DNA of 64,000 nt, from the NCBI RefSeq assembly GCF_011397635.1, contig NC_064769.1, positions 13,781,207 to 13,845,206 on the forward strand. The letters are read 5' to 3'. The DNA comes from Epinephelus fuscoguttatus. Lineage: Eukaryota > Chordata > Actinopteri > Perciformes > Serranidae. Position numbers and translations under genes: made by a program. Shown here piece by piece: positions 50,601 to 61,700 of this stretch (its first letter is position 1; every line of letters starts with the position of its first letter). A model generated the notes under the pieces. It worked only from the letters and a program-made list of their open reading frames with translations. It did no database searches and was not told the origin of the DNA.

Positions 50601-51381
50601 AGAAAAATAAAACTTTAAGAAATATACATATTCCATTGATGAGTTCATGTGCGTAGTACTTTCCATCACTGTGCCAGTGTTTCAGTGTCTTGGGGCTAAG
50701 AACAGTGCGTACTTCACCTTGGTGTGTTCTGCCAATAGATAAGGTGATTTTCCCCCTTGTGCCAACACAGATGTACCAAACACAAGCCAAGACACTTCCA
50801 AAAGTTGGTTAATCAGAAACTAATGCAGTTTGGCAGCAGATATGTGTTATCAAAACAGAAGGTGGAAAAACATCTTAATGCAATCTCACAAGCATATATT
50901 TTTTTAAATTATTATTGCAGGCATGTGTCTGTTAAGATAAACATTTTTGAAAGAGTTATAGTTTTGTTTTCTACTTCTTGCTAATCATTGGTTAAAATAT
51001 GTGACACTGCCACTGAAGCATGCGTCAAATGATTGTATTTTCTTTTTTGCCATCAGTATAAATGTCTAATATTTCACTAAAATTTGGTTAAAATACACTG
51101 AACTTTACACTTCTTGAGGAAAAAAAAAGAATTAATTGCAAATCATTCTTTTGTTTCATCTTGTTGAGGATTTTATGCAGAAAAAATGTCAAACTGTGTT
51201 GCCATGCGTCACTCCTCCTGTCTTTGTTTCTACCCAGGTGTCCTGTTGTCAGCCCACCTCCCAGGAAATGGTGCCTGTTCTCTACGTGGATGAATTCAGC
51301 ACTGTGGTCATTTCCTTCGTGCAGCTGACCCGCAGCTGTGGCTGTGGGCCTGGCACCCTCCAGCAGCCCGGCACAGAGTAA
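47663..51381 (+). CDS. gsdf: gsdf, gonadal soma-derived factor (TGF-beta family)
   Basis: Teleost-type secreted TGF-beta ligand made by gonadal somatic cells; it promotes male differentiation and germ-cell proliferation, and is a sex-determining or candidate gene in several fishes. Five exons join in phase: 47663-47784, 49661-49812, 49934-50017, 50109-50239, 51238-51381; 210 residues, the family's usual size. A signal peptide spans about residues 1-20 (MSFTFIVMMMLLGSSVVIAF). The pro-region is short, with no clear RXXR furin site. The cystine-knot region runs from ECCSMASEIF through GWDSWVIHPASLTI, HCAIC and SCCQP to the terminal SCGCG. The canonical CxGxC of the knot is replaced by C-A-I-C. 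An L1 fragment lies in intron 1 and a SINE in intron 4. It sits in the expected synteny between nup54/ppef2 and aff1. Candidate polyadenylation signal AATAAA at 51825. Confidence 0.92.
48296..49599 (-). mobile_element. 5'-truncated L1-type LINE in gsdf intron 1
   Basis: Minus-strand frames 49608-49142 and 49086-48739 encode the C-terminal part of an L1/Tx1-like ORF2 (MLNWSTWRERGIETVENLMN, KWVQCWNITRDI, then a zf-RVT-like CxxC...HxxxC stretch before ECYKVQRIWLEVENWL). One frameshift lies near 49145. The element ends at a T run on the + strand (48291-48300, its poly(A) tail). It is flanked by direct repeats TCTCTTTAATTGTTTTT at 48279-48295 and 49600-49616, a target-site duplication (the last five T may be tail). 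Confidence 0.88.
50425..50617 (+). mobile_element. tRNA-derived SINE in gsdf intron 4
   Basis: The head GGTGTCGGTAGAGTAGTGG and B-box-like GGGTTCAAGTCCGGC are followed by CTGCGACCCTTTGCTGCGTG, a CTCT run and an A-rich tail. It is flanked by perfect 18-bp direct repeats AGAAATATACATATTCCA (50407-50424 and 50618-50635). Confidence 0.9.
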
Positions 51382-53418
51382 AGTTTGTTTTATAGTCCTG
51401 AGTATGTGAGCCACCTGGCACACACACAAACACATGAAATACAGAAGATGTGGATAATACATTATATGCAGGCGTATCTTCTCTCACTAAACTTATCTTA
51501 GATCGTCACAGTGTGTATTCAACACTGAGCATGGGAACCAAAGCAAAGTGTCCCTAAAAACTAAGTTTGCATTCCTGTTTCTCCTTTCTAACCAGAATGT
51601 GCCAGCACAGATGTGCTGAGCCAACCAAACACAAAACTGATCGATAATGTGTGTTTAAGATAAATCAGGTCATCCGTTTTACCACTAAAATAATAATTGA
51701 CCTCAAATTACAATCTATGTTTGGATAACAGTTAACAAACAATTTTAAAAATGTTTTTTATAGCTGAATTCAAGCATTTCTGTTGCACTATGAGCTGGAA
51801 GTAAAGTGCAGCTGACACTCGTCTAATAAAAGGCAACCAGTTTATCTTTAAATATGTCTCATGAGTGCAGAGTGCTATTTAAAGCTACTAACTGTTACTC
51901 AGTGTTCCTTCCAAAAAATGTGAGACGGTGCAGAGCCAAATCCTCACACAGGCCAGTTGTCTCCTCACTGATCTGTGAAACAACTGTTTCCTCTTAAGGG
52001 CAAGAAAATAACTTGATCCCAAAACTCAACCTGAGGTCAAATAAAAAATATTTCAAAAATTACCTGATAAAAATCTAATCTGATTATTGTAAATAAAGTA
52101 AACTGATTGCCATGCTGAAGGTCAGAGTAACAGGAGAAGATTGTGTACACCAGCTTACCTCCCTGCACCTGAATCTTAGTATTACAACAACATCACTCTG
52201 TGCTGATCTTTTCCACAAAAGACCATTGACAATGTTCCATTTTCACGTTTCCACTGGTAGAAAAATGACATTGCTGCCATGCAAACCTCCAAAAATTGTA
52301 ACTTTAATTTACAAATTTGGATTTAAACATAAATAAAACAACACGTAAAAAAAATAGATCAAGAAAAATCTGAGTACTTTCTCTTGAAAAACTTCACATT
52401 TCAGTACTCTGCTGTGGTGTGGTACTTTGCCCAGTGAAATGATCTTTAATTAAATTACTTTACTGGGCAAAGTACCACACTTTGCCACAACTGACCATTG
52501 TTTGCCACAACTGACCATTGTTTGCTTTAAATCACAATTTCTTTTAAAGCAAACAATGGTCAGTTGAGTTTTTTTAACCTGTAGTTTATTTTTGCTTTAA
52601 AAACATTTTATTGTCTATTCTATATTTTTATCTACATTTTGTTTGATTTACATATTGTGTGCTTTTATATACATTTTTTTTAAATAGCCGAGTTCTTGTT
52701 TTTTCTCATGTGAGCATTTGTCATGATAAGTAAAAGTTCTCAGTTTGTCATTTTGTTGTATACTTCCACTGACTTCACAAAATTACCTCATCATTCACTT
52801 TCTCGAGTATTTTTCACAAGTGAGCTACTACTTATCGGAGTGACATATCACCTCAACTCAGTCAAAACATCTAGCTCAAATGCAAAATGTTTTATTGTGC
52901 TGATGACACTGTTGTAACATCTTAATCATTTGTAGCAATTTCCTGATGCCTTTCTCACAATTATTTGAATAAAGATGACTGAAATCGACAGCTGTTTTGC
53001 TCTCAGTAATTTTTTCTTGAAACCTTTTTCATGGAAAAGAGTTAGTATGACTGTCAAAGCCGTTCCTCATACCAGCCTTCCAGGATTACATGCCTGCCAG
53101 ACATTTACTTTTGTAGTTTAGAGGGAGGAAAATAGTAGAGGAAGAAATGTTGGCACTGTTCTCCAGGAAATCAGATGCAGTCAGGGGAAGAGCAACAAGC
53201 TGCGCACTTCTTTTTCATGTTTTCAGCTGCTGTGCATGTACTCGGGGCTTTTGTAAATCTTTTCCTGGCTGCAGTGGAATCTTAACTTATTGTCAAGTTG
53301 TGCAAGAAAGATATTGATCCAGGAGTACTGCTAAGCAACTACTCTGCAAGAGGACAGCCAGATCTGGGCCAGCAGCTCAACGTTGCCAGCAACTGATGTT
53401 TTCTTGATACTGGACAGA
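51382..53418. other. gsdf 3' UTR and intergenic region
   Basis: No coding exon found. AATAAA occurs at 51825. Two adjacent inverted repeats lie at 52417-52565. The next gene starts at 53419. Confidence 0.6.
52417..52565. repeat. two adjacent perfect inverted repeats
   Basis: The first has arms GTGTGGTACTTTGCCCAGT (52417-52435) and its complement (52462-52480), with a 26-bp loop. The second has 22-bp arms (52509-52530 and 52544-52565, beginning AACTGACCATTG) with a 13-bp loop. Between them a 20-bp unit (52481-52500, 52501-52520) is directly duplicated. Confidence 0.9.
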
Positions 53419-54159
53419 ATGTCAAGATATTTTTCTTTGTGGGTGTTTTTTGGCGCACTATCTCCCCTTCTGCTGGCTGTAGGGGCATTTGAATGTTCAG
53501 AGAAGGAAACGTTGCTGAAACCAGTCCCCGGCCATATGTCGGTGACACATCTAACGGACTGTTTGATGGAGTGCACTGGGATGACATACATCAAGAAACT
53601 GCAGCTTCAGGACAATCATAATATACGACTCACAGATTCCACAGAAGGTAAGCTCACATTTGCAACTCTCTATTCTAAAGTGAGACAGGTATCACACAGG
53701 AAACTGGTTCTCTATATGTCAATCCAACACTGTTTCAAGTTGCACATAGTATCTGCTGTATCAGCCTTCATAAAATCATTTCTCTTCCTAGGAGACCTTG
53801 GGGAATACTGTTGGTCTAAAGAGCTCAAGTGTACCATTGGAGAGAGCTTTCTTCGTGCCTATGTGGTGCTGCCTGTGGATGTATCTAAAGTTGGACATGA
53901 AATGCTGGAAGTCAAAGTCACTGCCCCCACTGCCACTACGCTTCTTGCACACAACAGCCCCACGACAATCGCAGACAATTGTGGCCTCCGATACGACGTC
54001 ACAGCGCACTTCAACACAGGGATGGTGGGGACGTCGTTCTGCGTGCAGGTTGCCACACAGGAAGATGTTCTGGGGGACAATGTTCTTAAATGTCCTCCTT
54101 TCCTGGTCACCTTCTGGCAGAGAAGCCCAAATCAGTCCAACCAAGAAGGTGGAGGATAA
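53419..54159 (+). CDS. unrecognised small secreted cysteine-containing protein
   Basis: Two exons, 53419-53647 and 53792-54159, join in phase (GAA G|GA) with good GTAAGC donor and TTCCTAG acceptor; 198 residues. The ATG at 53419 has a G at -3. It is followed by a signal peptide (MSRYFSLWVFFGALSPLLLA, cleavage likely after VGA, before FECSE). The mature part has eight cysteines (FEC, TDC, MEC, EYC, LKC, DNC, SFC, LKC), no membrane segment and a beta-rich pattern (LRAYVVLPVDVSKVGHEML, EVKVTAPTATTLLA). I do not recognise the family and assign no function. It lies between gsdf and aff1, on the same strand as both. An AATAAA at 54199 inside a repeat may end the transcript. Splicing, signal peptide and regular cysteines argue for a real gene. 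Confidence 0.7.
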   Translation: MSRYFSLWVFFGALSPLLLAVGAFECSEKETLLKPVPGHMSVTHLTDCLMECTGMTYIKKLQLQDNHNIRLTDSTEGKLTFATLYSKVRQVSHRKLVLYMSIQHCFKLHIVSAVSAFIKSFLFLGDLGEYCWSKELKCTIGESFLRAYVVLPVDVSKVGHEMLEVKVTAPTATTLLAHNSPTTIADNCGLRYDVTAHFNTGMVGTSFCVQVATQEDVLGDNVLKCPPFLVTFWQRSPNQSNQEGGG

Positions 54160-54163
54160 AAGC

Positions 54164-54922
54164 TCAGTGATGGAGGAAGTATTCCGATCTATCACTTAAA
54201 TAAAAGTACTAATACTGCACTGTAAAAAATAGCCTACTCCTGCATTGGAAATGTTACTTGTAAGTATAATTAGTATTAAAAGTAAAAGCACTCAATGCAG
54301 AAAAGTGGCCCCTGTGAGTGTTATACTATTATACATCACATTATTGTATTGTATTAATGTGTTAGCAGCATTTTAATTTTGCAGTTAGTTGTTTTTGAAC
54401 TATCTTATAAAAGGTTGCTGCAACTCATGATTATTAATTTTGTAATCTCTTTATTTTTTCAATCAATTGATCGATTGTTTCATTTGTAAAACTTAAAAAA
54501 TAGTGAGCCAAGTTCTCAGAGCCCAAGTGGCAACTTGACGATGCTCGTTTAGTCCAACAAAAGCACAAAATGAAAAAGAAATATTACAAATAAATCTACT
54601 TTAATAAAATAATAAGAAAGAAAAACAGTAAAGCCTCATATTTTTAAATGTTTTACAAAAAAAAGACTGATCAATTCAGCTACACTTGTATACACTGTAC
54701 ACTTTAATCTGTAACAGGGTGTCATATTGTATAAGCTATTCATAACATAACTACTAAATATAGCTGTCAAATAAATGTAAAAGGTACAATGTTTCCCTTT
54801 GAAGTTTAGTGGAGAAGTGAAACGTCATAAAATAGAAATAATCATCTAAAGTACAAGTACCTCAAATTTGTGCTGAAGTGCAGTAGGTAGAGTAAATGCA
54901 TTTAGTTACATTCCACCACTGT
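54164..54922. mobile_element. repeat family F, copy 2, abutting a stop codon
   Basis: Begins GTGATGGAGGAAGTATTC and CACTTAAATAAAAGTAC, and ends AGTACCTCAAATTTGTG with TAGTTACATTCCACCACTG. The ends are inverted relative to each other (GTGGNGGAAG / TTCCACCAC). Homologous to 35962-36536. It starts 4 nt after the TAA of the secreted-protein gene. Confidence 0.75.
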
Positions 54923-57900
54923 ATATTCTACAACGATCACTGACAGTCAGTATATTGGTTGTTTCTAACATGATAGGTTGTCAAACCTTATCTGAATGTG
55001 TAAGTTTTGCTTGTGTTATAACCATAATAACCAAATCTAGCAGCTGTCTCACAGAGTTGAACTTTCCACTTTCAGTTTTTTTGTTGTGTGTGTTAGATTC
55101 TTATAGACAAGATATTTTCATTGCCTTTTTTCATTGGCTACAAACATTTAGATCACATATCTGTGTTGATAATGATCCACTATGGATACTTTGATGATGC
55201 GAATTACTTGGCGTTTATGAATCCGGCTTTGCCGAGCACAAAGAGACGTTTGCTGAAAACCTGCAAGACACAGTGCTCTGCTGGATTCAACGGAAACTAA
55301 AGTGATGGAAAAGTTCTCTGTTCAATGAAAAATGTATATATGTTAATGGTTGTGTTTATAGCAATGTTAAATCACTTTATTTTCCTTTTTCAGTCACATG
55401 TTTATTGTGTTTGTGTGTTTGACTGTTGAGAAACACTCAAAAACATTATTGTAACCTTGTGTAGACTGAGAACCTACTGTTGTAAACCCAATTCATATTA
55501 CAGTTCATGCAAAACAGAATAAGTATATACTTATACAAACAGTGAACTAATAAGTTTGGGCTAATTGTACTTGGATTTTTGAGATCTACTACTATATTTG
55601 GAATACTGCTATTATATACAGTATTATATGTGCAGTGTGCATCCTGTATGTGTTTGTTTGGTTACTGTACACATGTGCCATGTCAGTATGTGCTGCTCTG
55701 GTTGTCATATAATGCACATACGTTCACCAAAAACAAATTTTACCTGCTGTTGATGTATATGTTGGCTATTGTGCGCACAAGAAAAGATATAGTGACACCT
55801 ACTGGTTATCATTTGGAGTAATAAAGGTATCAGACTGCAGTCCTGCACAGTATTCAGCCTCTGGATGGCACGCTTGTGTCAGAGCAGTATTGTGTGTTTG
55901 TTCGTGTGTCTGTGTCTGTTTGTGAGTGTGTGTGTGTGTCACGAAAACTGTGAGTGATAACGTGGAAAAAGTTAAACTATTTACTCCAATACCAATACAC
56001 TTCACACAATCAAAATGATCCATGTCATTGACCAATCATTGCCCTCAGTCAGTCCATAAGATTAAATATTAAAACCCTGGATTGATGCAGTTTCTGTGAC
56101 AGTACACTGGGTGGGTGTACACTACTGCTTAATTAATACTGTGTTCAATAAAGCCCAACCTATACACTCTGAATCTACATTTCCCTCCATAACAGACCTC
56201 TAAGATAGTTAAACCTGAATATCATGAATGAGTTTGAGTGAGCCACAGTTTTTAGTTTTCAATACTTATATTGGATATTTCTTATCACCATCATTAGGCC
56301 CCAACTTTTATATCTTTATACTGGCTACAGTCTTAAAATTCTCATGGTGCATTCAGCTGTCCTGAGCCTCCAGTTAGGTCTAAATGAAGTAAGATGATGT
56401 CGGTGTGCTGTGTTGGCAGACGGCCAGTATCGGCACCCACCCAGGGTGAGTGTCCAATAACAGACGTTACTGCACAGCCTGTGCTTTAGGCCTGCATTAA
56501 ATCACATACGTGCTGGTGTCAGTGCTCCAAGAACAGCAGACACAGGCTGCTCGATTCTTTTGTGATGCACTTCATCAGCATGTTCATCCTACATGTCTTG
56601 TTGAAGTGTGTTAAATGATTTATCTGTTTTCTGCCCCAGGCTAATCTGTGAAATCTACAGGAGACATCACAACCACTGCCAGGTTTGGGCTCTGTGTCAT
56701 CAAATCTGAACTCACTCACCAGAACTGGCACCAAGGTGGCAGAGTGAGTCAGAAGACTTTATGATCTGCTCCAGTGTTTCTGGGCAGGAAAGTGAATCCC
56801 TGCCAGCTCCAGAGGTCCTGCTTTGTTAGCTGGAAACAAGGTAAGGTAATGCACCAACAACCAAAAGGGTGTGACACATTTCCTTCATTTCTTGATCAAA
56901 ACATTAATATTTTGTGCACTATTTGGTCTTTTTTAAGTAAAAGAATTTGTACTGTATCCACAATCACTTTTGTCCATATCTCTCAGCCGTTTCTGTTTAA
57001 ATTGGATTCACATGCATAAACCAAGACAAAATAATTTCCATATCAATAAATTAGTATATTAGTTACTGTACTGTGTCTGCATCCTGATGTTATCATTTAC
57101 CATTAAATATCAGGACAGAACTGCCCAACCTCATATCATGGGTTTTACTTCCACATTAGGAGGGAACCATATGAAAGAGGGGGTCCTCCTCCAGAAATTT
57201 TTGAGCATCAAACCCCTAATTTCTTGCAATCTGGTGAAATTTTATGCACCAAGTTGTGCCTTTTCTGCATGTGTAAATGTCTTTAATTTTGTCAAAATAA
57301 AAGCCCTCTGCTAGTTTAATGTTTTTACTGGATGGGGACAAATCTACACACTCTAAATATTGAGGTGGATGTGTCCCTTGGGCCCCTGAAATCTACACCT
57401 GTGCCTCCTTTAAGTTTTGATATGTCTATTGAATCAGTCTGCTGAATTAGCTAAAAAATAAATAACAACATAAATTGGTTTTAAAGAGAGAAATGTAATT
57501 CTGTCAGGTATCAGAATGAACTACCAGCAGTATAAATGTGCTTTGAATAAAGGTAATTCTGTCAGATAGGAATTTAAAACATACACTCAGTGATTTCTAA
57601 TAAAGCAGCGCAGTAGCTCATTTGGTTCATTTTTTAAACCTTTGAACCTTTTTTTTCTTTCTTTTTTTTTATTTATTTATTTTTTTACAAATTTCTTGCA
57701 ATTTTTGGGGTAATTTCTGCTTTTCATGTTGTTATAAAAATCAAGCAAATTTGCTCTGGTTTCAAAGGGTTAAATGTTTTTTTTTTTATTAACCTTTTAT
57801 TTTAAGTTGGAGGTCCATTGACCGTGTGTGTGTGTGACAGCCTTTCTGAACCATAATCATAAAAAAAAATCACAGTTTTTCTGATTTCTGTTATTCCAGG

Positions 57901-58598
57901 AATTATACAGGAAAACAAATGGTTAAAATTACCCTTTACTGTCACTTTGGGGCTCAAATTTCAGCTTGTATTGTATCCCATCTATCCTTGTTTGTTTCTG
58001 GTGATGACTATTTTTCTCCTGCTGTCAACAGTCACTTGAAATGAAGGTGATTTGCAAACATGCATGAGCTTTCAAATCAGCTTTTAAAACTTACTGTCAG
58101 GACTGATAAACAGCAGACTGTGGTGTCTACACACAGGTGACTGTACCATGTCTGTCACGCAGGGGTAACAGTGTAAAGTTTGGACAAACTGTGGTGGTAA
58201 AGAAAAACAGTGACTAATACAGCTCTTAATCGGCTCATTTGTTATATTTCCTTTATATTTACTCGTGTGATAGTAACACAACTGCTTTAGAGGTGTTTTC
58301 TGAAAAGCTTGAGCTGCAATGAGTGTCTAAAACAGAGCTCGGTCCCCGGACGGCTGAATAGAGTAGAACAATCCAGTAGGCAGAGAGAGAGAGAGAGAGG
58401 GAGAGAGTGTGTGTGAGTGGACAACCCAAACACGGACGGTTAGCGGACAACATCAAACAACGGCGGCCTGACAGCCATTTAAATTAACTAATTATCGTCA
58501 GCGCGAACAAAAAAATGTGACCAAGAGAGAAGGACACCTTGGTGGGGGACTGTCAGAAACACATGACAACCAACTTTGGTTGTTGTGAGAGGCGCACC
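54923..58598. other. intergenic between secreted-protein gene and aff1
   Basis: No supported gene. A low-complexity T-rich stretch lies at about 57640-57800 and a GT-rich stretch at about 55895-55940. The aff1 promoter region occupies the last few hundred bases. Confidence 0.6.
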
Positions 58599-58760
58599 AT
58601 GGCATCTCAGCCGAGGTAGGCAGACACACACAGCCGCGGCTAGCTGCTAGCAGCTGGCGCTAGCTTCCCAGCCTGACCGGGTAACTACCGTTAATTAGCT
58701 GGGTACGGTTAGCCAGCTCACCAGCAGCGCACTTAGCTGAAGTAAAGTTTTAGTTTGAAA
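58300..58760 (+). promoter_or_regulatory. aff1: aff1 promoter / CpG-rich first exon
   Basis: GC and CpG density rise sharply (GTCCCCGGACGGC, ACGGCGGCC, AGCCGCGGC) around the 17-nt first coding exon. A (GA)n run lies at 58381-58407. No TATA box. Typical of a broad CpG promoter; the start site is not fixed. Confidence 0.5.
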
Positions 58761-61700
58761 CTCGGTGAAAGTATCAGAAAGAAAGGGAGTGTCGTAGTTT
58801 TTGTGGTAGTTAATGTTAAACTGACATGGCAGGGTTTTTAGCTTTGATAAGCAGTTCGAGGAAGAGGTGGAATCAGCTGGAAAGAGCAGGCTGGTGTGAT
58901 TTTTACCAGCTGGTTAAAGGGGCTGCTCTGTTTATGCAAGCTACTTCATGTAGATTTAAGTTTACTTAAAAAGCAAACGCTACGCCTGTGCTTGCACGTG
59001 ACTTACTGTAAAACCATGTCGTGTTTTGACTAACTTGAATCTTTGCTAACAAGTTGGATAACAACAGAAAACTGGTTTGACTCTGGTTTTTTCACTTTAA
59101 AAAGACAGAACAAGGTGACTGACAAGGAAGCACAAATCAATATTTATCTTGACTTTGGCTGTGATCATCTGAGCAGAAGAGCTATATAAAACCTATGTTT
59201 CCTAGTTTGTTGATAGTTTTTTTTTTCAACTGTAAAGCACAGTTATGTTCAACACTATTGTGGCTTCAGCTCTCTAGCAGACTGTTAACTTAAATGGCAG
59301 CTTCAGATTTATTTAGACTGCTGGTTAGCCAGATAGGCAGCACATAAGATCCTAGTCATGTCTTGCATACTAATTAAAGTCAGTATTAAAAGTTTTAAAG
59401 GCATATAAAAGTAGAGTATGCCTTTAGATTGTTGCTTTGGGTTGCTCATGCATTTCACATTATATGTTGGTAACTCAGTAAAATTCAGTTTTATAGTCTC
59501 TGCTTGCAAACCTATACTGTCTGATATCATATGCATTGTCAGAACATAGCCAATGTGTAATGAAACATTTTCTGTTTTCTGTTACACATAGGCACAGTGT
59601 GCACGTGCAGCAACAATAGTACGCCAAGGTTGTGTTCCCTGTTAAGAAGTGTGTGATCACTCATCAGTTTTGGGAAGTAGAGCGTCATCATTGCAGGGAG
59701 GGTTTTTTAAAATATCTTTGTCCTGTTCGTACCTGTTTGATCACAGATTGATATCATAACAGAGAAAAAAAAATCAAATATATTGTGGATATCTTTTGAG
59801 CGGTTTGGAAGAATGTCCACGTTTTTGGAAATTGACATTGTGTGAAGTGAGGACTGGAGAGAACTTAGTCACCACTATCAAAGTGCTTATGATGCCAGCA
59901 GACATGACATCAACACAACTGATGACTAAAGTGGACATTCCTCATTAGACTGTCAGTCAGTGGTAGGGTAGTTTAACTCTTGCACTGCAATAAAAATCAT
60001 TCTCATGGACAGCCAGTTTGTTGATATTTTTTTCAGTTAGTCTTCAAGTATATAAATGTCATGAAATTTAAAAAAATGTCCTTCTCATGTTGCAAAACCC
60101 CAAACAGAGCAGCCACACAACTCAAAATAGTTTGCATTGATTCAAAGAGGTGAGTCTTGAGCTTGCCTGTTAAACACAATATTCAGATGTGACTAATTAT
60201 TAAATGATTAGACGTTGATGAAGATTAAATCCCAGTGAGTGCTTATTCTGGACAGTTTATGTTCCAGTCATATATATATATTGCTCTGAGTAGTTGTTCA
60301 TAATTATTTCTGTAAGTTATGTGCTGTGTTTCATCATCAACAAGTACAATCATCAACAACATGTATGTTTAATGTTTGTTTTGGACGACTTGTGAGTAAT
60401 TTAATACAGGCACTGCATGTTGCTTTACCCCTGGGTAATACTGTGACTGGGCAGTGCCAGTTTGTGTTGTACTAGTAGGAAGTGCTCATCTGTTTGGCTT
60501 AGTCCCAAATCTGCACTGCTCCACTTGTTGCCATGGAAGCATCCCGTTGGGGTTGCTGTCAGTGAGGAGGATCAGCACTGTATTTTGGGATGAAAACTTA
60601 CAAAATTTAAAACTGTAGATAAGTTCACTGTAGTATATTTAAAGTTTAAACAGGGCCTGATCCCATGGGGCCTGATGTTGTTCCACAGTGTAATTCACTA
60701 TAGTGAACAATCTCTTTTTGCTGTTGGCATCCTGTCTGGGCTAAGTAGTATCCATCTGATGTGTGCATGGGCTGTGAGTTATCTTTAGGGACTAAAGAGA
60801 ACAGATGTGAATGTTGTGGTGAATCCTCACGGCGTCTGTGAGTCTAATTAAACTTGTCTGTTGATATGATGGGCACTGTCTTTTCCCATTAGACACTCGT
60901 GTTCTGCCCCTTGGGTAGCGGAGTCTGTGATAAGATGCCATAAAATTTACAGTCTCTAAATTTTCAGGTGTCTTTAGCCAGAACTGATTTTATCATAAGG
61001 CTCATTGCATTGTTCTGGTGTTTGTAAGTGTCTAAAATCCTAGAAAATCTAAAACAAATACAGATGTAAAAACAGGCTGCAGTGAATACTGTCACTAGTT
61101 TCAGTTTTAATATTCAAGGCACCTACTGCATCTTTACCTCTGGCACTAACTTGGCTAATTGCATCCAGTGTTATAGTTAAAATGATGCACTTGTAAATGC
61201 AATGCTGATTTAAGATCTGTATTTCTTTTGTAATGTTCAACAGTGAAGAAAGGAACCGTCTTCGCCTCCGTGCATGGGAACAGAGGAACCAAGAAACAAG
61301 TGAAGCCAAAGAACTCAACCCTGAGAATGTTCCACTCTTTGGGGAGCCATACAAGGTAAAGACCCATGTACAAGGAGGTTGATACTCTAATGATGACACG
61401 GGGCTTTTATGGTAGTTGTTGTGGATAAAAAGATGCTTATTTTGGTCTCTTTTTTGAAGTTGTAAAGAGTCAGTACCATAACTGTGTTGACTTTCAAGCA
61501 CAATTTTACTTGTACTATTTTAAATATTATTCTAATACTGAGAGAAAATATGGAAAATTATATTTAATAGAGGGAAAAACAACATTTTGCAGACAACTGT
61601 GTAGGTTTAGTTTCACAGGTCTGTCAAAATTCTTCATTTCCATCATTTTGGCAAATAACAAATTACGATAACATTGGTTAATTTGCTCTCCATAATGATC

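Noticed and set aside
53383-53418. Upstream in-frame extension of the secreted protein
   Set aside because: It would need a TTG start; the ATG at 53419 gives a proper signal peptide and good context.
53788-54195. 135-codon minus-strand ORF
   Set aside because: Antisense shadow of exon 2 of the secreted-protein gene, which has correct splice sites and a signal peptide.
55194-55303. Short segment open in two + strand frames, one ending TVLCWIQRKLK
   Set aside because: No acceptor or partner exon was found for either frame; too short to support a gene.
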